Positions 1 to 7,162 of a stretch of DNA of 39,539 nucleotides are shown piece after piece; position 1 is the first letter of the stretch; every line of letters begins with the position of its first letter. The translations under genes and the position numbers were made by a program. This stretch comes from Verrucomicrobiota bacterium (GTDB lineage: Bacteria > Verrucomicrobiota > Verrucomicrobiia > Chthoniobacterales > UBA10450). The stretch spans positions 1-39,539 of the forward strand of contig QHOV01000087.1 in assembly GCA_003218885.1 (NCBI GenBank). The letters run 5' to 3'. The notes below the pieces were generated by a model. That model was not told the DNA's origin. It did no database searches and saw only the letters and a program-made list of their open reading frames with translations.

Positions 1-1403
1 TGAAAGAGGAAGCCGCGAAAGTTTGGGACCGCGCGGCGGAACTCGGAAAGCGTTACGGTTATCGGAACGCGCAGGTCACCGTGCTCGCGCCGACGGGCAC
101 GATCAGTTTCCTGATGGACTGCGACACGACCGGGATTGAACCGGACATCGCGCTGGTAAAATACAAGCTGCTTGCGGGCGGCGGCATGCTCAAAATTGTC
201 AATCAAACCGTCAAGCCGGCGCTGGAGAAACTCGGTTACAACGCCGAGGAGATCGAACGCATCATCGCGCACATCGATGCGTTCGACACGATTGAAGACG
301 TCACCGACACCGATGGAACCAAAATCTCATCCGGCCTGAAACCGGAACACTTGCCGATCTTCGATTGCGCGTTCAAGCCATTCAAAGGCCAGCGCTCGCT
401 GCATTACCTGGCGCACCTGAAAATGATGGCTGCGGCGCAGCCATTTCTGAGCGGCGCGATTTCGAAGACCGTCAACATGCCCGCAGCAGCGACGGTGGAC
501 GACATCATGAACACCTACGTCGAAGGTTGGCGGCTGGGGTTGAAATCGATCGCGATTTATCGCGATAGTTCGAAACGATCTGCGCCTTTGAACACGCGCA
601 AGACAAAAGACATGGGCACTGTAGCCGGCATCGTTGATGCCAGCCCTGAGGGGCACGCGCTCCAAAAGCGCATTCTCGAGTTGGAACAAGAATTGGCCAC
701 AGTGCGCAACCGGCTTGATCAACCGGTTCGGCATCGCATGCCAGACACACGCAATTCCATGACCCATCGGTTCGAGATCGCTGGTCACGAGGGTTACATC
801 ACCGTGGGTTTGTATGAGGACGGGCAACCGGGCGAGCTCTTCATCACTATGTCGAAAGAGGGAAGCACCATCGGCGGACTCATGGACACGGTCGGCACCC
901 TCACGTCGATCGCGTTGCAGTACGGTGTGCCGCTGGAGAGTCTCGTGAAAAAATTCGCGTATCAGCGATTCGAGCCGAGCGGGTTCACAAAAAATCCAGA
1001 TATCCGCCACGCAACCAGCATCACCGATTACGTGTTCCGCTGGCTAGCGTGCCAATTCATCAAAGGCTACAAGGAAGCGACAGCACCAAACCGCGCGCAG
1101 CCGGATTTGCCGCTCAAAGAAATCGCCGAGATCGAGAAGAAAGTTCTGAACCGGCCAGTCACGGATTTAGCGCGCACTGGCGACAAACAAGTGATCGACG
1201 TGATCACGAACAAGTCGGCCGGTGATCCTGCCACCGTCGGAGGAAATGGTAACGGCGCCGGCAACTCGGCGGACCGCGTAACAGTAGCGCTCGGCAGCAT
1301 CTTCATGGGAATTACCTGTTCGGTGTGCGGCAGCGACAAAGTCATCCGCGCAGGCGCATGCGGCGTCTGCATCGAATGCGGCACCAGCCAAGGCTGTAGC
1401 TGA
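1..1403 (+). CDS. nrdJ: Adenosylcobalamin-dependent (class II) ribonucleotide reductase, C-terminal part
   Basis: Reduces ribonucleotides to deoxyribonucleotides with coenzyme B12, supplying DNA precursors in the cytoplasm. The gene enters from the left edge: the frame is open from base 3, so the GTG at 81 offered by the ORF track is internal. The visible 467 codons are roughly the C-terminal half of a protein usually 850 or more residues long. They contain the RNR signature APTGTISFLMDCDTTGIEPD, then a NMPAAATVDDI segment typical of the end of the barrel, a TSCPD-type domain (EGSTIGGLMDTVGTLTSIAL) and a C-terminal Cys-rich tail (CSVCG...CGVCIECGTSQGCS) expected to bind zinc or relay reducing electrons. 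The family does not need oxygen, so it suits fluctuating oxygen supply. The stop is followed by a 5-bp hairpin (CTGCG/CGCAG) without a T-run. Identification is firm; only the start is missing. Confidence 0.95.
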   Translation, partial: KEEAAKVWDRAAELGKRYGYRNAQVTVLAPTGTISFLMDCDTTGIEPDIALVKYKLLAGGGMLKIVNQTVKPALEKLGYNAEEIERIIAHIDAFDTIEDVTDTDGTKISSGLKPEHLPIFDCAFKPFKGQRSLHYLAHLKMMAAAQPFLSGAISKTVNMPAAATVDDIMNTYVEGWRLGLKSIAIYRDSSKRSAPLNTRKTKDMGTVAGIVDASPEGHALQKRILELEQELATVRNRLDQPVRHRMPDTRNSMTHRFEIAGHEGYITVGLYEDGQPGELFITMSKEGSTIGGLMDTVGTLTSIALQYGVPLESLVKKFAYQRFEPSGFTKNPDIRHATSITDYVFRWLACQFIKGYKEATAPNRAQPDLPLKEIAEIEKKVLNRPVTDLARTGDKQVIDVITNKSAGDPATVGGNGNGAGNSADRVTVALGSIFMGITCSVCGSDKVIRAGACGVCIECGTSQGCS

Positions 1404-1480
1404 GACCTGCGAATCACGCAGATCGACGCGAAGCCAACATAACGTCCATTAGCTGGATAATCGGACTAACCTGCGCTTGA

Positions 1481-1509
1481 TTGGACACGCGGGCGCACAT
1501 GGTTACACT
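1481..1509 (+). promoter_or_regulatory. Putative sigma-70 type promoter for the acyl-CoA dehydrogenase gene
   Basis: TTGGAC (1481-1486) and TACACT (1504-1509) are separated by exactly 17 nt in the 134-nt gap after nrdJ. Transcription would start near 1516, about 20 nt before the ATG at 1538. Both hexamers are close to the consensus and correctly spaced, but this is pattern matching only. Confidence 0.45.
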
Positions 1510-1537
1510 GCGCCGGCCGGCTTTGGCTACGGACTAA

Positions 1538-3319
1538 ATGAACAAACTCGACGCGCAGAGACAAAAAGAGATTCAGCAGGCTGAGGAACTGCTTTTTGCG
1601 GGGCCGCAGGCGCTCGGTTTTGCCAAGGGACTTTTCCAAGGCCATTTCGTCTCTGATTGGGTGATGCCTTATCCGCGCATTCCGGCGGCGCAACAAATCG
1701 AGTTGGATGAAACGCTCACCGAACTTCGGCAATTTCTCGATGAACATCTTGATCCTGCGGAAATCGATCGACAGGCGGATATTCCGCGCGAGGTGATCGA
1801 CGGCCTTGGTCGCGTCGGTGTGCTTGGTATGACCGCGCCGAAGGAATACGGCGGACGGGGCTTCTCGCAAATGGCGAACTGCAAAGTGCTGGAAGAAATC
1901 GGCCGCCGTTGCGCGTCGACATCGGTTTTCGTGAACGCGCACCACTCGATCGGGATCCGTGCGTTACTGCTCTTTGGAACACACGAACAAAAACAGCGAT
2001 GGCTACCCAAATTATCAAGTGGCGAGCAGTTGGGTTCATTCGCTCTCACTGAGAAGGAAGCCGGATCGGATGCGGCAAATGTGCAGATGCAGGCGCATCC
2101 CAGCGAGGACGGGTCGCACTTTATTTTGAACGGCGAAAAACGTTACATCACCAACGCTGCGATCGCACACGAGCTCACGGTGATGGCGCGCACGCCGGTG
2201 CCGGGTTCAGACAAGACCGCGATCACGGCATTTCTGGTCACGCCTGACATGCCGGGATTCGAAATCCTCGAAGCGCGCATGCCGAAGATGGGAATCCGCG
2301 GGACCGCCACGGGGCGATTTGCGTTGCACGACGTCAAAGTTCCCAAGGAAAATATTCTGGGCACGATGGGCAAAGGACTAAAAGTCGCACTGACGGTGCT
2401 GGATTTCGGGCGGACCACATTCGGCGCATGCTGCACCGGCGCGGCGAAAACCTGTTTGGAACTCGCTGTTCAACACGCGAACACGCGCAAACAATTCAAC
2501 AAAACGCTGGGCAATTTCGAGCTGGTCAAAAAGAAAATCGCGCGCATTGCGGCCGACGCGTACGCAATGGAAGCGATGACCACGGTCACCGCGTCGTTGA
2601 TCGATCGCGGTTTGGAGGATTACATGATCGAGACCGCGATGCTGAAGGTCTTCACTACCGAGCGGCTCTGGGAGTGTATCAATGACGTGTTTCAGATTTA
2701 TGGCGGCTCGGCTTATTTCGTCGATCTCTCATTGGAGCGAATGATGCGCGATGCGCGCATTAACCAGATCGGGGAAGGCGCGAATGAAGTGCTCACTTCG
2801 TTCATTGCGTTGGTCGGCATGCGCGGACCTGGCATGGAGTTCAAGGAAATTTATGACACCATGATGAAGCCATCCCGCGATCGAATGAGCAAAGCGTGGG
2901 CCGCGGGAAAGAACCGGCTTGGCGCGACGATTTGCGTTCCCGATGTGCCAGTGCGAAGCGACGAGCTTCGCGGGCATGCGCGACAACTCGGCCGATTGAT
3001 CTGGCGTTTTAATGTTGCTGTCAACCGCGCGTTGATCACGTATCGCGAGCCGATTCTCGACATGCAGCTTGTTCAGGAACGCATCGCGAATGCGGCAATG
3101 GATCTGTTTGCATCAACGTGTGTCCTCAGCCGACTGGACAGCGAAATTCAGTTTGCTCGTCGAAATGGCGATGCGGCACCGCCCGATCACTCAGCTGCCG
3201 ATCTGTTTTTGCGACAATCATTTCGCCGAATTCGCGGTTTCCTTGGCGCACTGACGGACAACGACGACAAAGCGGTGCTCGCAGCAGCAAAATCCAGCTT
3301 AGCTAAGCCACCAAGCTAA
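1538..3319 (+). CDS. Acyl-CoA dehydrogenase, very-long-chain (VLCAD/ACAD9)-like
   Basis: FAD-dependent enzyme catalysing the first step of fatty-acid beta-oxidation, with electrons passing to an electron-transfer flavoprotein. At 593 aa it is longer than the usual 380-aa acyl-CoA dehydrogenase and carries the roughly 170-residue C-terminal extension of the VLCAD/ACAD9 group. Visible elements are the N-terminal helical domain, the FAD/substrate motifs SFALTEKEAGSD and GEKRYITNAA, the middle beta-domain (MGIRGTATGRFALHDVKVP), a C-terminal helical domain with IYGGSAYFVDLSLERMMRDA, and a Glu in IGEGANEV at the expected catalytic-base position. The ATG at 1538 lies behind a plausible promoter; its ribosome-binding site is weak. 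The gene ends 2 nt before the reductoisomerase start, so the two are probably cotranscribed. Exact chain-length preference cannot be read from the sequence. Confidence 0.9.
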   Translation: MNKLDAQRQKEIQQAEELLFAGPQALGFAKGLFQGHFVSDWVMPYPRIPAAQQIELDETLTELRQFLDEHLDPAEIDRQADIPREVIDGLGRVGVLGMTAPKEYGGRGFSQMANCKVLEEIGRRCASTSVFVNAHHSIGIRALLLFGTHEQKQRWLPKLSSGEQLGSFALTEKEAGSDAANVQMQAHPSEDGSHFILNGEKRYITNAAIAHELTVMARTPVPGSDKTAITAFLVTPDMPGFEILEARMPKMGIRGTATGRFALHDVKVPKENILGTMGKGLKVALTVLDFGRTTFGACCTGAAKTCLELAVQHANTRKQFNKTLGNFELVKKKIARIAADAYAMEAMTTVTASLIDRGLEDYMIETAMLKVFTTERLWECINDVFQIYGGSAYFVDLSLERMMRDARINQIGEGANEVLTSFIALVGMRGPGMEFKEIYDTMMKPSRDRMSKAWAAGKNRLGATICVPDVPVRSDELRGHARQLGRLIWRFNVAVNRALITYREPILDMQLVQERIANAAMDLFASTCVLSRLDSEIQFARRNGDAAPPDHSAADLFLRQSFRRIRGFLGALTDNDDKAVLAAAKSSLAKPPS

Positions 3320-3321
3320 AT

Positions 3322-4311
3322 TTGGCCGCACGCATTTATACCGACAAAGATGTCGATCTTCGCTGGCTGAAGGGAAAAATTTCCTCAGTGATCGGCTTCG
3401 GCGCGCAAGGCCGTGCGCACGCTCTCAATCTTCGGGATAGTGGGATCGACGTAATTGTTGGGCTTTATGCCGGCAGCAAGTCGCGCGCTCGGGCCAGGCG
3501 AAGCGGGCTTCGAGTGCTCGACACACCCGAGGCTGTGCGACGCGGCGACATTATTTTTCTGGCGCTTTCAGATACGAAGATGCCGGCCATTTACAGGAAA
3601 CAGATCGCTCCGAACTTGCGTCCAGATCAGACTCTGCTCTTTGCGCACGGCTTCGCGATTCATTACCGGACGATTGTTCCGCCCAAAGACATCGACGTGG
3701 TCATGGTCGCGCCCAAAGGACTGGGACCGATGGTGCGTCGAGAATTCGTGCAGGGTCGCGGCGTGCCTGCGTTGATTGCAGTTCATCAGGATCGCAGCAG
3801 ACACGCGAAGCAAACGGCCCTGGCGTGGACGAAAGGAATCGGCTGCACGCGTGCCGGTGTACTCGAAACGACTTTTCGCGAGGAGACTGAGACCGATCTG
3901 TTCGGCGAGCAGGCCGTGCTCTGCGGCGGCACGAGCGCGCTCATTCGTGCCGGCTTTGACACGCTAACCCGCGCCGGCTATCCGGCTGAGCTCGCGTACT
4001 TCGAATGCCTGCACGAGCTCAAGTTTATTGTCGATCTTATCCACGAGGCAGGACTCACCGGAATGCGCAAACTGATTTCGGATACCGCCAAATGGGGCGA
4101 GCTGACCGTCGGTCCAAAGATTATCGATCAAACAGTGCAAAAACATATGAGATCTGCGCTGCGTGACATTCGCTCCGGAAAATTTGCACGCGAGTTTATT
4201 CGGGAAATGGAAACCGGCGCGCGTCGTCGCATGCATGTGCTAGACAAAGCTGAAGCGCACCCGATTGAAAAAGTTGGCGCGCGACTGCGCGGCCTAATGA
4301 GCTGGAAATAA
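3322..4311 (+). CDS. ilvC: Ketol-acid reductoisomerase (class I)
   Basis: Isomerises and reduces acetolactate or acetohydroxybutyrate with NAD(P)H and Mg2+ in valine, leucine and isoleucine synthesis. The 329-aa length fits class I. The nucleotide-binding motif GFGAQGRAHALNLRDSG lies at residues 25-41. A serine in the following loop (AGSKSRARA) suggests NADPH. The catalytic His (FAHGFAIHY), Lys (MVAPKGLGP), metal-binding Asp/Glu (ETETDLFGEQ) and two Glu (YFECLHELK) are all present. The segment before the C-terminal knot is divergent: LISDTAKWGELTVGPKI where most relatives have an S-I-S-[DN]-T-A-E-[YW]-G-D-like run. The start must be TTG at 3322, because an in-frame stop sits at 3304 and no ATG or GTG lies near. 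No ilvB or ilvN is adjacent; the partner is an acyl-CoA dehydrogenase, so this may be a second, specialised copy. Confidence 0.88.
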   Translation: MAARIYTDKDVDLRWLKGKISSVIGFGAQGRAHALNLRDSGIDVIVGLYAGSKSRARARRSGLRVLDTPEAVRRGDIIFLALSDTKMPAIYRKQIAPNLRPDQTLLFAHGFAIHYRTIVPPKDIDVVMVAPKGLGPMVRREFVQGRGVPALIAVHQDRSRHAKQTALAWTKGIGCTRAGVLETTFREETETDLFGEQAVLCGGTSALIRAGFDTLTRAGYPAELAYFECLHELKFIVDLIHEAGLTGMRKLISDTAKWGELTVGPKIIDQTVQKHMRSALRDIRSGKFAREFIREMETGARRRMHVLDKAEAHPIEKVGARLRGLMSWK

Positions 4312-4328
4312 AAACAAAAAGCAATCGG

Positions 4329-4375
4329 CGCTGCCGTGTCGGGCAGCGTTATCGCTCGCCGAACTGCGTTTTTTT
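4329..4375. terminator. Probable bidirectional terminator between convergent genes
   Basis: A perfect 7-bp stem CGCTGCC/GGCAGCG (4329-4335 and 4342-4348) with a 6-nt loop lies between the 3' ends of ilvC (+) and the small secreted protein (-). On the plus strand a 7-T run follows at 4369-4375, some 20 nt after the stem. On the minus strand the stem is followed by T-rich CTTTTTGTTTTT, which is the better match to an intrinsic terminator. Confidence 0.5.
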
Positions 4376-4386
4376 GGCGAAATTAT

Positions 4387-4617
4387 TTATTCGCGCCCGA
4401 TAACCAGTAGCGGGTTGGCGGTGGTCGGAAACGTACCGACCAATCGTTCGCATCGCATGGGAATGCCAGAAGCGACGGTCTTTATGTAGCAGATTTTTAC
4501 AACCGCTGGACTAGCAATCTGCTGCGTTGGCCGCGCAACTACGTTCTTGCCTGGATCTGAAGCAAATGCCGATGCGCAAAATGCGAGCGCGAGCACGATG
4601 CCTGCATATGTTTTCAT
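4387..4617 (-). CDS. Small secreted hypothetical protein
   Basis: Function unrecognised. The ORF track extends to 4746, but a signal peptide begins exactly at the internal ATG at 4617: MKTYAGIVLALAFCASAFASDP, with a lysine, an 18-residue hydrophobic core and an AFA-S cleavage site. That makes the CDS 76 aa, with about 55 aa after cleavage. The mature part has two cysteines (KICYIK and PMRCERL) that could form one disulfide in the periplasm or cell envelope. It lies 166 nt downstream of the TPR gene on the same strand, so it may be the last gene of the uvrA-TPR unit, and it ends at the bidirectional terminator. The ribosome-binding site is weak. The signal peptide is the main argument that it is real. 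Confidence 0.6.
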   Translation of the reverse strand: MKTYAGIVLALAFCASAFASDPGKNVVARPTQQIASPAVVKICYIKTVASGIPMRCERLVGTFPTTANPLLVIGRE

Positions 4618-4783
4618 GCCCTGATTGTGAGCCTGCTTCGAACTTTGCGCAAGCGAATTCATAGTGCGTAGAAGCGACAATTTCAGCCACCTCCCTTCGC
4701 CACGGATACGGCGGGGCAGCCCGCCTTTGTCTCGCAGTTGCGGCAACGACGCGACAGGAGGTCCCGGCGTGCAAGAACGAACA
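4618..4783. other. Intergenic segment with a GC-rich hairpin, possibly repeat-derived
   Basis: A 6-bp perfect stem GGCGGG/CCCGCC (4710-4715 and 4720-4725) with a GCAG loop sits between the TPR gene and the small secreted protein. On the minus strand no T-run follows, so it is a poor terminator. The surrounding text (a CCGTGGCGAAGG-like run and CTTCTACGCACTATGAATTC) looks like a dispersed intergenic repeat rather than coding sequence, but no second copy exists in this window. Confidence 0.3.
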
Positions 4784-7162
4784 TCAATCTGCCCAGAGAA
4801 AGTGTTCCAAGCGCAGATGATTCAGCCGGGCCTTGGCTTCTTCGCTTCGGTTGCCACTCGCCGCGGCCAGGCGCTCATAAATCGCAGCTGCGGACTGCCA
4901 TTTCGAATCTTCCTCCAGTAGCCGCGCGGCATTAAATCCGGCCTTGTAGTACCAGAAGAGTTCACGTTGTCCGTATGGGCGCGTTTTGTCCTCCAGGATT
5001 TTGTAAAACGTCTCAAGCGCGCCGCCGCGGTCGTCTTTCTTTTCTAAACAGAGGGCCTTTTTGAATAGCGACTGGTTGCGCCAATGGCTGGGTTCGTTTT
5101 TGTCCAACGCGAGTTGGTCATAAATTTCGATGGCCTGCTGGTAATTCGCGCTGCCTCCCATCTCAGAAAAAATGTCGCCCTTGGCGCAAAGCGCTTCCCG
5201 TTTTTCAGACGGCGGAGCATCGCTTTTCAGCACTTCATCGTACAACGCAAGAGCATCTTTGGTCTTGCCAAGCTTGCGCTCGATGAGGGCTTGTTCATTG
5301 CGCGCGGACCACCGCAGCGCGCCGTTTTTTTGCACGATCTGATCGAACAGAACAATCGCCCGGTCCAGCGAATGCTCGCCCATGCTCGACATGGCCGATT
5401 CTGCCGCGAAAAAAAGTGCTCTTTCCGCGAGAGAGTCATCCGGATTCTGCTCCGTGATAATTTCAAACTGCGTCTGCGCGTTTGCGAAATCCTGGCGCCG
5501 ATAATAAAGCTCCGCTAATTTCATTCGAACTTCCGGAGCGAACGGTGAGAGGCCGTGTTGCTCCAGAAATCGCTTTGCGAGCTCAATGACTTTCGTCTCG
5601 TTTCCACCCGCTGATTCTTCTACCCAGATGCTGAGATAATCGGCGCGCTCCGCGGCCGCGGCGGTCGGCGCCGACTCGGCTGCGTGAGCGAGATCTCTGC
5701 GCGCATCATCCACGCGCGGCGGCGACGAGTGAAAGGCCAGCTCAGCCAGGGCAACCCATGCTTCCGACACGCGCGGATTCTTGGGAAAATCGCGAATGAA
5801 CTGCTGCAACGATACCTCCGCTTTTTTGTCGTCTTTTGCCGCCTGCATCAGGCCTTCCTCCAATCGTAAGTTGGCGCGAGCCTCATCGTCAACGCCCTGC
5901 TTCTCCAGTTCGCTGTAATTAACCAGAAAACGAGCGTAGATTTGTTCAAAAGACGCCGTCGCGGTGTCAAATCGCTTCGCCAAGTAGTGCGCTTGCGCAG
6001 ATAAAAAATCGATTCGAGCCAGCAAAGCCGGTTCGGGACGCAGCAGACGCGCCTCATCCAAGATCGCAATCGCCTCATCGAAATGCCGGTCTTCCACTTC
6101 AAATTGTGCGAACTCTAGAAAAGCAGGTGCGATCGCCGGCGATTTGATGCCGGCGCGTCGCAGGTCGGAAAATAGTTGCCGGGCTCGGTCACTCCGGCCG
6201 GCGCGAATTTCCAGCCGAGCGAGATACCATCGGGCAAATGTTCGCCGCGGCTCTTCCGGCCTGCGCACCCATTTCTCCAGTTCGTTGCGCGACGGTTTGT
6301 GCTCTGCTCGATACAACTCATCTAGTTTTGCGAACAGAAGAGACAGATCCGGGTCTGCCGGGTGAAGATCGACAAACTGCTCAATGACATCATCTCCGGC
6401 TTCCGGTGTTTTTAGTTGCAGGTGTGCTTCGGCGATGCCGAAGAGTGCCGCGATTAGCGTGGCATGAGCTGCTCCCTCCGGCCTTCTCAGAAGCGCTTGA
6501 AACATGCCGATTGCTCTCTCCGGGCGCTGCAAAATCAGCTCCAGGCGTCCGCGTAACAGCCGCCGTTCTCTCCGCTCGGCAACCGATCTCGGCTTCATTT
6601 CTTCCAAGAGACGCTGCGTATTAGCGGCGTCTGCCATTTCAATGGATAGCTCTGCCGCTCGTAACTGCGCTCGGATAGCCCATTCTTTGTCGTGGAGGAG
6701 AAGGTTGAGCTTTCTCAAAGCTTCTTCCCGCTTTCCTAAGGCGCGCAGCATCTCCGCGGTCCCAAAAGTGGCTGCTCCGCGAAACGGTGAACCTTCGTGC
6801 GTAGCCAATTCCTCATACAGCCGCAGCGCATCGGCCCATCGCTTCAGGCCGGCGAAGGCTTGGGCGCGCCAGAACCTTGCCCACGGGAGTTCGCGTACTC
6901 GACCGTCTGCCAACAAGACGAGGGTATCTTCCGGCTCCCTTGCAGCCACCTGAGCTTCGGCAAGTTTCTCGGCGACCGCGCGCCATTCGGCATCGGGCAG
7001 ATTCCTGTTTAGCAACGCCTGCAACCGCACAACCGCGACTTCCGGCACGCCTTCTGGAAGCGGCGCGCTCGCTTCGGCAATCTCAGCGGAAATGTCCGCA
7101 CGCGCGAGTGGCGTGAGCATGCCTATGAAACAGATGAATGCAATGTGTCTTATCAGGCTCAT
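4784..7162 (-). CDS. Secreted/periplasmic tetratricopeptide-repeat protein
   Basis: A 792-aa protein with an N-terminal signal peptide (MSLIRHIAFICFIGMLTPLARA, cut before DISAEIAEA), then almost entirely helical TPR-like repeats of about 34 residues: for example RFWRAQAFAGLKRWADALRLYEEL, LAELYYRRQDFANAQTQFEII and ALYDEVLKSDAPPSEKREALCAKGDIF. Such proteins act as protein-protein scaffolds in the envelope, for instance as outer-membrane assembly or gliding and secretion accessories. No catalytic domain is visible, so no specific role is claimed. The ATG at 7162 overlaps the uvrA stop (ATGA, 4 nt), indicating translational coupling to uvrA. A functional link to DNA repair is not implied by the sequence. 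The length and repeat pattern are intact throughout, with no sign of frameshift. Confidence 0.85.
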   Translation of the reverse strand: MSLIRHIAFICFIGMLTPLARADISAEIAEASAPLPEGVPEVAVVRLQALLNRNLPDAEWRAVAEKLAEAQVAAREPEDTLVLLADGRVRELPWARFWRAQAFAGLKRWADALRLYEELATHEGSPFRGAATFGTAEMLRALGKREEALRKLNLLLHDKEWAIRAQLRAAELSIEMADAANTQRLLEEMKPRSVAERRERRLLRGRLELILQRPERAIGMFQALLRRPEGAAHATLIAALFGIAEAHLQLKTPEAGDDVIEQFVDLHPADPDLSLLFAKLDELYRAEHKPSRNELEKWVRRPEEPRRTFARWYLARLEIRAGRSDRARQLFSDLRRAGIKSPAIAPAFLEFAQFEVEDRHFDEAIAILDEARLLRPEPALLARIDFLSAQAHYLAKRFDTATASFEQIYARFLVNYSELEKQGVDDEARANLRLEEGLMQAAKDDKKAEVSLQQFIRDFPKNPRVSEAWVALAELAFHSSPPRVDDARRDLAHAAESAPTAAAAERADYLSIWVEESAGGNETKVIELAKRFLEQHGLSPFAPEVRMKLAELYYRRQDFANAQTQFEIITEQNPDDSLAERALFFAAESAMSSMGEHSLDRAIVLFDQIVQKNGALRWSARNEQALIERKLGKTKDALALYDEVLKSDAPPSEKREALCAKGDIFSEMGGSANYQQAIEIYDQLALDKNEPSHWRNQSLFKKALCLEKKDDRGGALETFYKILEDKTRPYGQRELFWYYKAGFNAARLLEEDSKWQSAAAIYERLAAASGNRSEEAKARLNHLRLEHFLWAD

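Noticed and set aside
327-1010. 227-aa minus-strand ORF
   Set aside because: Antisense to nrdJ, which is fully accounted for by family motifs.
1404-1425. Terminator after nrdJ
   Set aside because: CTGCG/CGCAG is only a 5-bp stem and no T-run follows.
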